A stretch of 64,000 bases of DNA from Aquipseudomonas alcaligenes (GCF_900156545.1 NZ_FTNW01000006.1:124001-188000), one strand, 5' to 3'. Positions 47,519 to 58,236 are shown, counted from the stretch's first letter. Program-made: numbers and translations. Notes: generated by a model from the letters alone, not told the origin.

Positions 47519-48166
47519 TCACCAGTCCTTGAGCGCCTGCTGCGCAACCTGGTTCATCGGCTGCGCCATCAGCCCGGTAGGGCCCAGACTGACGCTGAAC
47601 ACCGCGCCATCGGCAATCGGCAAGTAGGTGACACGCGCGGCCTGCGCCTCGAACAGGAACAGATCGCGCTGCCCCAGGCGCAGCCAGCGCCACAAATCGA
47701 TGCCATAGGGACTCTCGGCCAGCGCCACCTGGGCAAAGCGAGCACTCTGCTGCTGCTCGATGGCGAGGAAACGCCCGGACAGCTTCTCCAGGCGGTAGCC
47801 CGGCTGCAGGCCGATAAGCGCCGCCAGGCCCTTCCAGCCCAGCAGGCGGGCATCCAGCTGCCACAGATCGCCCTCCAGAGTCACCTCGCGCTCCTCGCCG
47901 CCCTCCAGCAGGTTGACGCGATAGCGCTGCGGACCATCGGCGCTGAAGCTCAGCGTCACCAGCGGCTTGCCCTGTACCTGCGGGTCGTAGCTGCGCAGGT
48001 CGTAGGCAATCACCCCGATCAGCAGCGCGAGCGCCAGGAAGGCCAGGCCGGCGGTGCCGCGCAGCCAGGCGAGAAACCAGTTGGGAGCGAACAGGATGCG
48101 GGCGGCGATGAACAGCGCCAGCAGGGCCAGCAAGCCGGTGAACCAGGCCAGGCCGTCGTACTGCAT
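47519..48166 (-). CDS. Membrane protein of unknown function (215 aa)
   Basis: Two membrane helices at about residues 7-26 and 36-55 precede a soluble domain of about 150 residues rich in beta strands (VTLSFSADGPQRYRVNLLEG, in part; then LLGWKGLAALIGLQPGYRL). The soluble part probably lies in the periplasm. Databases sometimes label such proteins as multidrug transporter, but it has too few helices for that. Divergent from a TSUP transporter gene. No function proposed. Confidence 0.75.
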   Translation of the reverse strand: MQYDGLAWFTGLLALLALFIAARILFAPNWFLAWLRGTAGLAFLALALLIGVIAYDLRSYDPQVQGKPLVTLSFSADGPQRYRVNLLEGGEEREVTLEGDLWQLDARLLGWKGLAALIGLQPGYRLEKLSGRFLAIEQQQSARFAQVALAESPYGIDLWRWLRLGQRDLFLFEAQAARVTYLPIADGAVFSVSLGPTGLMAQPMNQVAQQALKDW

Positions 48167-48266
48167 GCAAGCGATTCCTTATACGATTTTTTGCCGGCAT
48201 TATGCGGAGCTACTGCGCGACGGGCCAGCAACAGCCCCGCACAATTGAATCCACTTCGAGTTTTTT

Positions 48267-49043
48267 ATGCCCTTTCCCTTCGAGCTGGGTGTCGAACCGA
48301 CCACCCTGCTGATTCTCGCCCTGGTCGCCTTCACCGCCGGTTTCATCGACGCCATCGCCGGCGGCGGCGGCCTGCTGACCATCCCCGCCCTGCTCACCGC
48401 TGGCCTGCCACCGCATCTGGTGCTGGGCACCAACAAGCTGTGCGCCACCTTCGGTTCGGCCACCGCCAGCTACACCTTCTACCGGCGACAGCTGTTCCAC
48501 CCGCGGCAATGGCGCAATGCACTGATCGCCACGGCCATCGGTGCCGCCATCGGCGCGATCATCGCGCACTGGCTGCCAGCCGCCTGGCTCAACCAGATGC
48601 TGCCGGCCGTGGTATTCGGCTGCGGCCTGTACCTGCTGTTCGGCAAGACGCCGGAGACCCACGGCCAGCAGGGCGCACCAGTGGCGCAGGGCCGCCAGTG
48701 GCCGCAGGGCCTGAGCCTGGGGTTCTATGACGGCGTGGCCGGCCCCGGCACCGGTGCTTTCTGGACGGTCAGCACCCTGCTGCTCTACCCCATGGACCTG
48801 GTGCGTGCCAGCGGCGTGGCGCGCAGCATGAACTTCGTCAGCAACGCCATGGCCCTGACGGTCTTCATCATCGCCGGCCAGGTAGCCTGGCTGCTCGGCA
48901 TCGCCATGGGCCTGGCGCTGATGGCCGGGGCTTTCTTCGGCGCGCGCACGGCGATCCGCGGTGGCTCGAAATTCATCCGCCCGGTGTTCATCCTGGTGGT
49001 GCTGGCACTGACGGCACGCCTGGCCTGGCAGCACTGGTTCTGA
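48267..49043 (+). CDS. TSUP-family (TauE/SafE) anion exporter
   Basis: A 258-aa inner membrane protein with seven to eight helices. The family pattern FTAGFIDAIAGGGGLLTIPALL (residues about 23-44, in part FIDAIAGGGGLLTIPALL) and its second-half echo GFYDGVAGPGTGAF (about 152-165) are both clear. Members move sulfite, sulfoacetate or similar sulfur-containing organic anions. It is followed by a glyoxalase-fold gene after 14 bp. The substrate is unknown. Confidence 0.93.
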   Translation: MPFPFELGVEPTTLLILALVAFTAGFIDAIAGGGGLLTIPALLTAGLPPHLVLGTNKLCATFGSATASYTFYRRQLFHPRQWRNALIATAIGAAIGAIIAHWLPAAWLNQMLPAVVFGCGLYLLFGKTPETHGQQGAPVAQGRQWPQGLSLGFYDGVAGPGTGAFWTVSTLLLYPMDLVRASGVARSMNFVSNAMALTVFIIAGQVAWLLGIAMGLALMAGAFFGARTAIRGGSKFIRPVFILVVLALTARLAWQHWF

Positions 49044-49057
49044 ACGAGCCTTTCAGC

Positions 49058-49426
49058 ATGCGACTCGGCCATACCACTCCGATACTGCGCATCTTCGACG
49101 AGGCCAAGGCCCGCGAATTCTATGTGGACTACCTGGGCTTCCGGATCGACTGGGAACACCGCTTCGCCCCCGGCATGCCCCTGTACCTGCAGGTATCGCG
49201 CGACGGCTGCGTGCTGCACCTTTCCGAGCACCATGGCGACGCCTGCCCGGGCGCGGCCCTGCGCATCGCGATGGAGGGCATCGACGATCTGCAGCGGGAA
49301 CTGCAACAGAAGCGCTATGGCTATGCGCATACGACCATCGAGACGATGCCCTGGGGCAGTCGCGACATGAGCCTGCGTGATCCCTTCGGCAACCGCCTGA
49401 CCTTCACCGACAGCACCGGCGGCTGA
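49058..49426 (+). CDS. Glyoxalase/bleomycin-resistance-fold protein
   Basis: A 122-aa VOC-superfamily protein: start MRLGHTTPILRIFDEAKARE, central FRIDWEHRF, VLHLSEHHGDACPGAALRI, and the C-terminal SLRDPFGNRLTF. Metal-ligand-type residues His5, Glu67 and possibly Glu/Asp near the end are present. In pseudomonads such proteins are often labelled as glyoxalase superfamily. Lies 14 bp after the TSUP gene and converges on nudC with only 3 bp between the stops. Confidence 0.87.
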   Translation: MRLGHTTPILRIFDEAKAREFYVDYLGFRIDWEHRFAPGMPLYLQVSRDGCVLHLSEHHGDACPGAALRIAMEGIDDLQRELQQKRYGYAHTTIETMPWGSRDMSLRDPFGNRLTFTDSTGG

Positions 49427-49429
49427 CGT

Positions 49430-50263
49430 TCAACGCGGCAGCTGCGGCTCCGGATGGCCCAGGCGACGCGCCACATAGAGGTCGATCAAATAGCGGGCGA
49501 TGGAGCGCTGCATCGGCAGTGGCGGCAGCTGGTCGATGGCGAACCAGCGCGCATCCTCGATCTCTTCGGGCTGCGGCACGATCTCGCCGCCGACATACTC
49601 GGCGTGGAAACCGAGCATCAGCGAATGCGGGAACGGCCAGCCCTGGCTCCCCAGGTACTGCAGCTTGCCGACCTGGATGCCGACCTCCTCATGCACCTCA
49701 CGCACCACGCACTCCTCGGCCGACTCGCCGGGCTCGACGAAACCGGCCAGGGTGCTGTAGACGCCCGGCACGAAACGCGGCGAGCGAGCCAGCAGCAGCT
49801 CGTCGCCACGGGTGACCAGCACAATCATGCTTGGCGAGATGCGTGCATAGCTGTCCAGACCACACTCGGGGCAGCGCAGGCAGCGCTCGCCCGGCACCTG
49901 GCGGTTACGGCTGCCACAGCGCCCGCAAAAGCGGTGATTGAGGTCCCAATGCGCCACCTGCTCGGCAAACGACAGCATGCGGAACGTCGGGTAGTCGGCC
50001 TGCAGCATGAACTGGCGCAAGCCCTGCCAGAAGCAGCCGGGCATCTCGACGGCGTGCTCGACCTGCAACAGCCACACCGGCTGATCGTCGAAACGACCCA
50101 GGCCGTGCTCGGCGATCACCGGCAACTCCTGGCGCTTGAGCCAGTCGCGGGGGAAAAGGACGCCGTTGCTGTCGGCGAGAAAGCCCTGCGGGCTGCGTAC
50201 CAGTGCCCAGCCACCGGCCTGGGCATTGTCCAGCGGCGGCGTGGTCTGCCAGCCGGAAGCCAT
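49430..50263 (-). CDS. nudC: NADH pyrophosphatase NudC
   Basis: A 277-aa Nudix hydrolase that cleaves NADH to NMNH and AMP and, in E. coli, removes NAD caps from RNA. The zinc ribbon is Cys113/116 and Cys131/134. The Nudix box [20 protein letters not shown] is intact. The NudC motif SQPWPFPxS appears as SQGWPFPHS. The start shares one base with the fimL stop, so both are co-translated, as in P. aeruginosa. Confidence 0.95.
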   Translation of the reverse strand: MASGWQTTPPLDNAQAGGWALVRSPQGFLADSNGVLFPRDWLKRQELPVIAEHGLGRFDDQPVWLLQVEHAVEMPGCFWQGLRQFMLQADYPTFRMLSFAEQVAHWDLNHRFCGRCGSRNRQVPGERCLRCPECGLDSYARISPSMIVLVTRGDELLLARSPRFVPGVYSTLAGFVEPGESAEECVVREVHEEVGIQVGKLQYLGSQGWPFPHSLMLGFHAEYVGGEIVPQPEEIEDARWFAIDQLPPLPMQRSIARYLIDLYVARRLGHPEPQLPR

Positions 50264-51936
50264 CAGGCAGCTACCGACAGACCCAGGGCGCGCACACTCT
50301 CCTCGGCCAGGTCGAGCACGCTCGGCGTGGTCTCGGGACGCAGCACCGCACCGCCCTCGAGGTAGTACTCCAGGCTACTGAGCGCGTCAGCCAGGGTTTC
50401 CAGCATCTGCTCGGAGGGCATCTGCCGGGCATCGAGCATCTGCGTCTGGATGTAGTCGGCACACAGGCCGATCAGCTTGGCCGCGCGCTCCTGACCGAGG
50501 AACCAAAGGCCGCCACGTACGGCCTGCAGGCTGGTCGGCACGTTGGCCAGGTGGATACGGTCGCCACTGGCCTCGATGTAGGACGTGATGGCACGTTTAG
50601 CCAGAGCCAGGCCGCCCTGGGCCTCGTCGACCACCACGATGCGCGCCTCGATCAACTGGTGCGCGGCGAATGCCTCGCCCTCGTCGCCCGGCTGCGCCTG
50701 TTGTGGCCTGGCGTTGCGCTGCTCACCACGCTCCAGGCTGGCGACCATGCTCTCGACGTAGAGCACCGCCTCCGCCAGTTTGTGCAGGTCGGAGTTGGCA
50801 GGAAGACTCTCCTCGCTCCAGCTGCCCACCACCGGCAGCTGCACCTGCAGCGCGTTGGCGGCGGAGCTCAGCCCGACCATGTTGAGGGTCTTGGACAGCT
50901 TGCCGAGCAGTGCATGCAGGTTGCCGAAGCTGTCCGGCTGGGCGGTGCCACGCTCGATCAGGTCGAGCAGATCCTTGACACTGGCCAGCTCCTCGCGAAT
51001 AGCGGTGGACAGCGAGCGCATCACGCCCTGGCCGGGGCCGGACAGACGCTGATATTCCTCGTCGAGCAGATGGTCGGTGAACGGCAGCGGCGTGAGGCCG
51101 AACACCTCGCGCACGGCGCTCGACTGCGGACCGCGGCTGTCGGCCAGGGCCACCAGGTAGAGCAGCTCCTTGAGCAGGCTGCGCGGCGCCTCGTAGCTGC
51201 CGTTGGCCACCAGGGCCTGCTTGATCTCGCGATCCAGGCGGGAGAACAGCTGCTTGCGCGCCTTGCGCGGCAGCAGTTGCCCCTCCAGCTGCGACTCCAC
51301 GGCCGCCGCGCCGATCCAGCACAGGCGTCCGGCCGGTTTGTCGGAGAACAGGCCATCCAGGCGCACGAGCGCCCGCAGCATCAGCTTGAGCCCGGCCTGC
51401 AGGTTGTCTTCGCGAATGAAGCCCAGCAGCCCGACCTGGAACATGTGGCGCAGGCGCCGGGCATCCTCGGCACTCAGCGGCGTGCCGGGCATGCCGGCCT
51501 CGCGCGGCTGGTCGAGGCGGACGCTGAAGAAGAAACTTTCCGGCAGCGGCGGCTGGGCACCGGCCTGGCGCAATTCGTTGATGGCCGGCAGCAGCAACTC
51601 CGGCATTTCCTGGCGATGGGCGTCGACGTTTTCCAGGTAGCGGCGCAGCACGTACAGTGCGCTGCTCAGGGCCGCCAGCTGACCATCGCGCTCCTCGCCG
51701 GCTCCGGCGGGAATGTCGGTGGCCTGTTGCAGCACTTCCTGGGCCAGCAGCTCGGCGCCGGCCAGTTCGATCAGGTTCAGGGTGCCACGCACCTGCTGCA
51801 GGTTTTCCACGGCCTGCTGCAACAGGCTGCCATTGTTCCGTTCGGCAATGAACTGCTCGAGACTCTGTTCAGTCTCTTCGATGGTGGTGAACAGTTCGTC
51901 ACGCACCAAGCTCAGGGATGTCGCTCCAGTGACCAT
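50263..51936 (-). CDS. fimL: Type IV pilus regulatory protein FimL
   Basis: A 557-aa cytoplasmic protein, same length as P. aeruginosa FimL. The N-terminal half resembles the Hpt-like region of ChpA ([20 protein letters not shown] at the start) but lacks phosphorylatable His motifs; the rest is helical. FimL works with FimV and PilG to activate CyaB and cAMP-dependent twitching and virulence genes. A good start is preceded by the AAAGAGG-type site. It overlaps nudC by 1 bp. Confidence 0.95.
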   Translation of the reverse strand: MVTGATSLSLVRDELFTTIEETEQSLEQFIAERNNGSLLQQAVENLQQVRGTLNLIELAGAELLAQEVLQQATDIPAGAGEERDGQLAALSSALYVLRRYLENVDAHRQEMPELLLPAINELRQAGAQPPLPESFFFSVRLDQPREAGMPGTPLSAEDARRLRHMFQVGLLGFIREDNLQAGLKLMLRALVRLDGLFSDKPAGRLCWIGAAAVESQLEGQLLPRKARKQLFSRLDREIKQALVANGSYEAPRSLLKELLYLVALADSRGPQSSAVREVFGLTPLPFTDHLLDEEYQRLSGPGQGVMRSLSTAIREELASVKDLLDLIERGTAQPDSFGNLHALLGKLSKTLNMVGLSSAANALQVQLPVVGSWSEESLPANSDLHKLAEAVLYVESMVASLERGEQRNARPQQAQPGDEGEAFAAHQLIEARIVVVDEAQGGLALAKRAITSYIEASGDRIHLANVPTSLQAVRGGLWFLGQERAAKLIGLCADYIQTQMLDARQMPSEQMLETLADALSSLEYYLEGGAVLRPETTPSVLDLAEESVRALGLSVAA

Positions 51937-51963
51937 GGGTCTGCTGAACCTCTTTAGGCTGGG

Positions 51964-52776
51964 TCAGTCGGCGAATTCCGGCTTCTGCTTGCTCATGTGC
52001 GCGGCCATGGCCACGCGCAGGTCGGCAGACTGCAGCATGGCACCGTTCCAGTTGGCGACGTACTCGAGGCCGTCATCCACGCGGTGGTCACGCATGTAGC
52101 GAATCATGTGTTTGGTGCCGCGAATGGCGATCGGCGACTTGGCAGCGATCTCGCGAGCGATCTCGAAAACGCCGGCCAGCAGTTCTTCCTGGCTGGCATA
52201 GGTACGATTGACCAGGTTGATCCGTTGCGCCTCGGCGCCGTCGATGGTGCGGCCGGTAAAAGCCAGCTCACGCATCATGCCGTCACCGATGATGCGCGGC
52301 AGGCGCTGCAGGGTGCCGACATCGGCCGCCATGCCCATGTCGATTTCCTTGATGGAGAACTGCGCATCGACGGTGGAGTAACGCATGTCACAGGCCGAGA
52401 TCAGGTCGATCGCTCCACCCAGGCAGTAGCCCTGGATCGCCGCGAGCACCGGCTTGCGGCAGTTGTCGACGGCATTGAAAGAGGCCTGCAGCTGGAGGAT
52501 CTTGCGGCGCAGCGCCTCGGCATTGCGGCCCACGTCCTTGCCCAGCTGGCTGCCGGCCTGGGCCAGCAGCATCAGGTCGATGCCCGAGGAAAAATGCTTG
52601 CCGGCACCGGAAAGGACCACAACGCGCACGTCATCGGTGTCGTCGATCCAGCGGAAGACGTCGACTATCTCGGTCCAGAAATCCGCGTTCATCGCGTTCA
52701 CTTTTTCCGGGCGATTGATCTGCACATGGGCGATCTTGTCGACCAGCTCGACGCGGAATGCTTTGTATTCGGACAC
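51964..52776 (-). CDS. Delta(3,5)-delta(2,4)-dienoyl-CoA isomerase-like crotonase
   Basis: A 270-aa crotonase. Catalytic residues of mammalian ECH1 can be placed: Asp124 (GGAIDLISACD), Glu144 (SIKEID) and Asp152 (AADVGT), so isomerase activity on dienoyl-CoA is more likely than enoyl-CoA hydration. Oxyanion glycines are in HFSSGIDL and CLGGAID. GTG at 52776 is the chosen start because GAGG lies 8-11 nt upstream; an ATG nine bases earlier overlaps that site. It follows nhaB on the opposite strand and precedes fimL. Confidence 0.87.
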   Translation of the reverse strand: MSEYKAFRVELVDKIAHVQINRPEKVNAMNADFWTEIVDVFRWIDDTDDVRVVVLSGAGKHFSSGIDLMLLAQAGSQLGKDVGRNAEALRRKILQLQASFNAVDNCRKPVLAAIQGYCLGGAIDLISACDMRYSTVDAQFSIKEIDMGMAADVGTLQRLPRIIGDGMMRELAFTGRTIDGAEAQRINLVNRTYASQEELLAGVFEIAREIAAKSPIAIRGTKHMIRYMRDHRVDDGLEYVANWNGAMLQSADLRVAMAAHMSKQKPEFAD

Positions 52777-52996
52777 GCAGATCATCCTCGATGACAGGGC
52801 GCACGGGGTGCGCGCGGATATGTTGTTTTGGAATCAATCAGCCCACTATAACAAGCACGAAACAAAAGTCGATGCCGGTCACTGTGATGCAGAGCACGCT
52901 GGCAAAGCTAAGAAGAATTCTGACTATATTCGTTAAACTCTTGATCTTTTTAGAACTAGGCTGGCAACAGCGGCCATGGAATTGGGGATATCGGCA

Positions 52997-54499
52997 ATGC
53001 AGCGCTCAATGACACACGCCCTGGTCGACAACTTCCTGGGCAACTCCCCGTCCTGGTACAAGCTGACGATCATCTTCTTCCTGATCGCCAACCCCATGGT
53101 GCTGTGGAGCCTGGGCCCGGTGGTGGCCGGCTGGCTGCTGGTCGGTGAATTCATCTTCACCCTGGCCATGGCCCTCAAGTGCTATCCGCTACAGCCAGGC
53201 GGTCTGTTGGTGCTGCAGGCGATCCTGCTGCAACTGACAACGCCGCAGGCCCTGTACAAGGAACTGGCGCACAACTTCCCGGTGATCCTGCTGCTGATGT
53301 TCATGGTCGCCGGCATCTATTTCATGAAGGGCCTGCTGCTGTTCCTGTTCTCCCGGCTGCTGCTGGGGGTGCGCTCCAAGCCGCTGCTGGCCCTGCTGTT
53401 CTGCCTGTTCTCGGCCTTCCTCTCGGCCTTCCTTGATGCCCTGACGGTGACGGCGGTGATCATCAGCGTCGGTGTCGGCTTCTTCTCCGTGTACCACCGG
53501 GTCGCCTCCGGCAAGAACCCGCGTGAAGACGTCGGGGTCAACAGCGACCATGAGGTGGTGGAGCTGCACCGCGAGGACCTGGAGCAGTTCCGCGCCTTCC
53601 TGCGCAGCCTGCTGATGCACGGCGCCGTCGGTACTGCCCTGGGTGGCGTGTGCACTCTGGTGGGCGAGCCGCAGAACCTGCTGATCGGCCACGAGGTCGG
53701 CTGGAACTTCGGCCAGTTTTTCCTCGAAGTCGCTCCGGTTTCGCTACCGGTACTGGTCGCCGGCCTGGCCACCTGCGTGCTGCTGGAGAAGCTGCGCTGG
53801 TTCGGTTACGGCGCCCTGCTCCCGGCTGCCGTGCGCCAGGTCCTGGCCGAGCACGCCCGCGAGGACGATGCCCATCGCACCCAGGCCCAGCGCGCGGCGC
53901 TGCTGGTGCAGGGCCTGGCAGCACTGGTGCTGATCCTCGGCCTGGCCTTCCACGTCGCCGAGGTGGGCCTGATCGGCCTGCTGGTGATCGTGCTGATCAC
54001 CGCGTTTTCCGGCATCACCGACGAACACCAGATCGGCCGCGCCTTTCAGGACGCTCTGCCGTTCACCGCGCTGCTGGTGGTGTTCTTCGCCGTGGTCGCG
54101 GTGATCCACGATCAGCAGCTATTCAGCCCAATCATCCAGTGGGTCTTGGCGCTGCCGGCGGAGCAGCAGCCCGGCATGCTGTTCATCGCCAACGGCCTGC
54201 TCTCGGCCATCAGCGACAACGTATTCGTCGCCACCATCTACATCACCGAGGTCAAGCAAGCCTTCCTCGCCGGCCAGATGAGCCGTGAGCATTTCGACGT
54301 GCTGGCGGTGGCCATCAACACCGGCACCAACCTGCCCAGCGTGGCTACACCCAACGGCCAGGCGGCCTTCCTGTTCCTGCTCACTTCGGCCATCGCGCCG
54401 CTGATTCGGCTTTCCTACGGGCGCATGGTGTGGATGGCGCTGCCCTACACGGTGGTCATGGGCGGCCTGGGCTGGTGGGCGGTCAGTTACTGGCTTTAA
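52997..54499 (+). CDS. nhaB: Na+/H+ antiporter NhaB
   Basis: A 500-aa inner membrane antiporter that exports Na+ in exchange for protons. About 12 helices; the family motif with [15 protein letters not shown] and [12 protein letters not shown] (the SDN segment) is visible in the second half, and the hydrophobic core [20 protein letters not shown] in the first. The start at 52997 gives the family length of 500 aa and follows GGGGA. The last 17 bp overlap, antisense, the end of the permease gene. Confidence 0.95.
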   Translation: MQRSMTHALVDNFLGNSPSWYKLTIIFFLIANPMVLWSLGPVVAGWLLVGEFIFTLAMALKCYPLQPGGLLVLQAILLQLTTPQALYKELAHNFPVILLLMFMVAGIYFMKGLLLFLFSRLLLGVRSKPLLALLFCLFSAFLSAFLDALTVTAVIISVGVGFFSVYHRVASGKNPREDVGVNSDHEVVELHREDLEQFRAFLRSLLMHGAVGTALGGVCTLVGEPQNLLIGHEVGWNFGQFFLEVAPVSLPVLVAGLATCVLLEKLRWFGYGALLPAAVRQVLAEHAREDDAHRTQAQRAALLVQGLAALVLILGLAFHVAEVGLIGLLVIVLITAFSGITDEHQIGRAFQDALPFTALLVVFFAVVAVIHDQQLFSPIIQWVLALPAEQQPGMLFIANGLLSAISDNVFVATIYITEVKQAFLAGQMSREHFDVLAVAINTGTNLPSVATPNGQAAFLFLLTSAIAPLIRLSYGRMVWMALPYTVVMGGLGWWAVSYWL

Positions 54500-55826
54500 C
54501 GGACTGCAACCGGTTGCGCCACTGCCGCCAGGTGTAGAACGGGATTCCCACCATCATCACCAGGAAGCCCCAGAACACCGCCTGCTCACCCGTGCCGTAG
54601 AGCGCCCAGACCGAGTAGATGAAGGCGCAGCTGCCCACCAGCAGCTGCCGCCCGCGCTCCCGTGCACTGAAACCATCGGGCTTGGTCGCCAGCAGGTGCA
54701 GCAGCGCCGCGGCGCACAGCACATAGGGCACCACCCCGGCCATGGTGCCGAGCAGGATGATCACGTTGAACACCTCGACCAGCTCGCCCTGGCCGTTCAC
54801 CAGCACCAGCAGGGTCACCAGCACCCCCGAAATCAGCATGCCGTGGGCCGGCACGCCGCGCCGGCTGGTCCTCGCCAGTATCGCCGGGAACAGACCGTCG
54901 CGCGCCGGCGCCATGGGGATCTGCCCCTGCAGCAGGACCCAGCCATTGAGCGCGCCCAGGCAGGCGATCACCGCTCCACCCGCGATGAAGTAGTAACCCC
55001 AGTCGCCGAACATTACCCGCGCCGCATCGGCGAAAGGCGCGCTGGAGTGGGCCAGCACATCCGGCGGCAGGATGCCCTGTACCGCCGTGTTGGAGAGGAT
55101 GTACACCGCCGCTGCCACCAGTGTGCCGAACAAAGTGGCGCGCGGGATGGTGCGACGCGGGTCGCGTACGTGCTCGGCCGGCACCGTGGCCGACTCCAGG
55201 CCGATGAACGACCACAGGGTCAGCGCCGCCGTGGTGGCGATGGCCTGCACATAACCACCGCCCGGCAACGCAGCCGGCTCGGGAATGCGCAGGTAGCTCG
55301 GGTTGAAATAGAACCAGCCGAGCAAACCGACCAGCAACAGCGGCACCAGCTTGAGCAGGGTGAGGATGTTCTGCGCCACGGCGAAGGAGCGGATGCCGCG
55401 CAGGTTGATCAGGGTGCACAGCCAGATCGCGCCGATGGCCGTGCTGACCATCAGCAGCGGGTCGCGCAGTACCGGCAGGAATACCTGCAGGTAGCCGACC
55501 AGGGTCACCGAGATCGCCGCATTGCCGATCCAGGCCGCCATCCAGTAGATCCAGGCGCACAGGTAGCCGGCGAAACTGCCGAAAGCATCGCGGGTATAGG
55601 CGTAGGGGCCGCCGGCGGCCGGGTCGAAACGCGCCAGGCGCGAGAAGGTCAGCGCCAGCAAGATGGCCCCGGCACTCGACACCAGCCAGCCGATCAGGCT
55701 CAGGCCGCCATAGGGCGTCAGGCTGGCCGGCAGCAGGAACACTCCCGAGCCGACCATGTTGCCGATCACCAGGGCACTGCAGGTCCAGAACCCCATCTCG
55801 CCCTTGCTGCTCTTGTCCTGAGCCAT
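54483..55826 (-). CDS. APC-family amino acid permease/antiporter (AdiC/CadB-like)
   Basis: A 447-aa inner membrane permease with 12 helices. The APC motif [15 protein letters not shown] at residues 22-36 and [19 protein letters not shown] (about 66-84) match AdiC/PotE/CadB-type exchangers. It lies 41 bp after ldcA, so it is probably the lysine/cadaverine or related exchanger of the decarboxylase. A CCGGCC/GGCCGG hairpin (55850-55865) sits between them. GGGGGGA precedes the ATG. The C-terminal end overlaps nhaB by 17 bp tail to tail. Confidence 0.9.
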   Translation of the reverse strand: MAQDKSSKGEMGFWTCSALVIGNMVGSGVFLLPASLTPYGGLSLIGWLVSSAGAILLALTFSRLARFDPAAGGPYAYTRDAFGSFAGYLCAWIYWMAAWIGNAAISVTLVGYLQVFLPVLRDPLLMVSTAIGAIWLCTLINLRGIRSFAVAQNILTLLKLVPLLLVGLLGWFYFNPSYLRIPEPAALPGGGYVQAIATTAALTLWSFIGLESATVPAEHVRDPRRTIPRATLFGTLVAAAVYILSNTAVQGILPPDVLAHSSAPFADAARVMFGDWGYYFIAGGAVIACLGALNGWVLLQGQIPMAPARDGLFPAILARTSRRGVPAHGMLISGVLVTLLVLVNGQGELVEVFNVIILLGTMAGVVPYVLCAAALLHLLATKPDGFSARERGRQLLVGSCAFIYSVWALYGTGEQAVFWGFLVMMVGIPFYTWRQWRNRLQSVKASN

Positions 55827-55867
55827 GTTCCCCCCCGGATTGCACAGGCCCGGCCACCTGGCCGGCG

Positions 55868-58108
55868 TTATTCCTTGATGCAATCCACGGTATAGCACGC
55901 CCCGTCGCGCTGCAGGCCGTGCACATCGGCATCGAAGCCGGGGAACTGGCTGTCGAAGGTGCGGGCGAACTGCAGGTAGTCGATGATCGAGCGGATCTCG
56001 GCAGTGAAGCGCTCGCCCGGCATGATCAGCGGAATGCCCGGCGGATAAGGCACCAGCATCACCGCCGCCAGGCGACCTTCGAGCTGCTCGATGGGCACCG
56101 CCTCGACCTCGCCGCGCACCAGCTTGTCGTAGGCATCGGCCGGTTTGATCGCCACCTGCGGCAACACCGTGTACATGTGCTTGAGTGCCTTGGCCGTGGC
56201 ATTTTCGCGGTAGCAGCCGTGCAGCTCGTCGCACAGGTCGCGCAGGCCCATGCCGGCGTAGCGCGCCCCGCCCTCGCGGGCGATCGACGGCAGCGCATCG
56301 AGCAGCGGCACATTGGCGTCGTACAGACGCTTGAACTCCAGCAGTTCGGTGAGCAGAGTGCTCCACTTGCCCTTGGTAATACCCATGGAGAACAGCACCA
56401 GGAAGGAGTACAGACCGGTCTTCTCCACCACCAGGCCGCGTTCCCAGAGGAACTTGCTGACCACCGCCGCGGGAATGCCGGCCTCGGTCAGCCTGCCGTC
56501 GGCGGACAGCCCCGGCATCACCAGGGTGACCTTGATCGGGTCGAGCAGCACGTAGTCCTCGGCGATTTCGCCGAAGCCGTGCCAGTCGGCGTTGGGCTGT
56601 AGCAGCCAGTCGCCGGTATGTACGCCCTCGCCGCCGGCCTGGTCCGGCTGCCAGATGCTGAACCACCAGTCGTCCGCCGCCAGGTTCTGCCGCAGGTTGG
56701 CCAGGGCGCGACGGAAGCTCAGCGCCTCGTCGAAGGTCTCCTGGATCAGCGAGCGTCCGGCCGGGCCTTCCATCATCGCCGAGGCCACGTCCAGCGAGGC
56801 GATGATGCCGTACTGCGGCGAGGTGGAGATGTGCATCATGAAGGCTTCGTTGAAGCGGTCGCGGTCCAGCTGACGGGCGCCACCGTCCTGCACATGGATC
56901 ATCGAGGCCTGGCTGAAGGCCGCCAGCAGCTTGTGCGTGGAGTGGGTGGAAAACACCAGCGGCGAATGCGCCTCGCAGCGGGTGCCCATGCCGTAGCGTC
57001 CGGCGTAGAACTCGTGGAAGGCGGCGTAGGCGTACCAGGCCTCGTCGAAGTGCAGCACTTCCACCGAGTCGCCCAGAGCCTGCTTGACCATCTCGGCGTT
57101 GTAGCAGAGGCCGTCGTAGGTGGAGTTGGTCACCACCGCCAGCTTGACCTTGGGCGCGCGGCCCCTGGCCAGCGGGCTGGCGTCGATCTTGGCCTGGATC
57201 GATTCCTTGCTGAACTCGGAAAGGGGAATCGGCCCGATGATGCCCAGCTCGTTGCGCTCCGGGCACAGGTACAGCGGGATGGCGCCAGTCATGATGATCG
57301 AATGCAGGATCGACTTGTGGCAGTTGCGGTCCACCAGCACCAGATCATCGCGGCCGACCATGGAATGCCAGACGATCTTGTTCGCCGTCGAAGTGCCGTT
57401 GATCACGAAGAAGGTGTGGTCGGCGCCGAAGTTGCGCGCGGCGCGCGCCTCGGCCTCGGCCAGCGGGCCGGTGTGGTCGAGCAGCGAGCCCAGCTCGGGC
57501 ACCGACACGGACAAGTCGGAACGCAGCGTGTTCTCGCCGAAGAACTGGTGGAAGGCCTGCCCCACCGGGCTCTTGCGGTAGGCCACGCCGCCGCCGTGGC
57601 CGGGTGTGTGCCAGGAATAGTTGGACTGCGCGGTATGCTGGACCAGCGCCTTGAAGAACGGCGGCAACAGGCCGTCCAGGTAGTTGTGCGCCGCGCGCGC
57701 CACCTGGCGGGCGAGGAAGGACACGGTGTCTTCGTACAGGTAGAGAATACCGCGCAGGTGGTTGAGATCGGCCATGGCGTCGGCCGGGGCGTTCTCGATG
57801 GTGACCTGCTCGCCCAGGGCGAAGATCGGCAGCTGCGGCGCGCGCGCACGGGCGATGCGGATCAGCTCGACCATGTCCTGCAGCAGGCGCTGGTTCTCCC
57901 CCGCTCCCTCGGCGGCTACCAGGATGCAGGCCAGGCCGTGGTGGGTGGAGGCGACGATGCGCCCCTCGGCGGAGCTGGCGGTGGAGAGGATGGTGAAGCC
58001 ATCCTTGCCCAGTTCCTCGGCGATGGCGCGGACGCGCTCGCCGGCGACGGTGTCAGCCTTGATGTCGCGGTGAACGATGAGGATGGGGAAGTTCAGGTCT
58101 TTATACAT
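55868..58108 (-). CDS. ldcA: Lysine decarboxylase LdcA (class III PLP fold)
   Basis: A 746-aa decarboxylase: response-regulator-like N-terminal wing (1-130), PLP core and C-terminal domain. The PLP lysine is Lys393 in STHSTHKLLAA, and Asp355 in HFDEAWYAY pairs with the pyridine nitrogen. Very close in length to P. aeruginosa LdcA (751 aa), which converts lysine to cadaverine in the arginine-controlled pathway and is not an acid-induced type. The 5' leader holds a compound hairpin that overlaps the ribosome site (58118-58156). The permease follows 41 bp downstream. Confidence 0.93.
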   Translation of the reverse strand: MYKDLNFPILIVHRDIKADTVAGERVRAIAEELGKDGFTILSTASSAEGRIVASTHHGLACILVAAEGAGENQRLLQDMVELIRIARARAPQLPIFALGEQVTIENAPADAMADLNHLRGILYLYEDTVSFLARQVARAAHNYLDGLLPPFFKALVQHTAQSNYSWHTPGHGGGVAYRKSPVGQAFHQFFGENTLRSDLSVSVPELGSLLDHTGPLAEAEARAARNFGADHTFFVINGTSTANKIVWHSMVGRDDLVLVDRNCHKSILHSIIMTGAIPLYLCPERNELGIIGPIPLSEFSKESIQAKIDASPLARGRAPKVKLAVVTNSTYDGLCYNAEMVKQALGDSVEVLHFDEAWYAYAAFHEFYAGRYGMGTRCEAHSPLVFSTHSTHKLLAAFSQASMIHVQDGGARQLDRDRFNEAFMMHISTSPQYGIIASLDVASAMMEGPAGRSLIQETFDEALSFRRALANLRQNLAADDWWFSIWQPDQAGGEGVHTGDWLLQPNADWHGFGEIAEDYVLLDPIKVTLVMPGLSADGRLTEAGIPAAVVSKFLWERGLVVEKTGLYSFLVLFSMGITKGKWSTLLTELLEFKRLYDANVPLLDALPSIAREGGARYAGMGLRDLCDELHGCYRENATAKALKHMYTVLPQVAIKPADAYDKLVRGEVEAVPIEQLEGRLAAVMLVPYPPGIPLIMPGERFTAEIRSIIDYLQFARTFDSQFPGFDADVHGLQRDGACYTVDCIKE

Positions 58109-58117
58109 TGTGCCTTC

Positions 58118-58156
58118 CTGAGGGGTTGGTGCTCTGGGGCACCTATCCCCTCAGGT
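58118..58156 (-). promoter_or_regulatory. Compound leader hairpin overlapping the ldcA ribosome site
   Basis: Outer 9-bp arms (58118-58126 and 58148-58156) and inner 5-bp arms (58129-58133 and 58140-58144) with a 6-nt loop pair perfectly, separated by a TT/TAT internal loop. Read on the minus strand, the end of the outer stem (CAGG) runs into AAGG, so three bases of the AGGAAGG ribosome site are paired. It lies 10 bp before the ATG and has no T-tract, so it looks like a translational switch rather than a terminator. Confidence 0.65.
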
Positions 58157-58236
58157 TAGAAGTTCGCCGATGGCGGCGGAACCCCCTGTGCGGAAGGCTG
58201 TAAGAAAAGGTCGCATTGGCCGTACGACCGCGCCCC

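Noticed and set aside
55827..57266. Upstream extension of the permease frame through ldcA, giving a 927-residue protein
   Set aside because: The extension is out of frame with ldcA and has no protein-like features. The permease has a strong ribosome site at 55826.
58160..58236. ArgR-type half sites before ldcA
   Set aside because: LdcA is under ArgR in P. aeruginosa, but the TCGC/GCGA-like pieces here do not form a convincing site at the right spacing.
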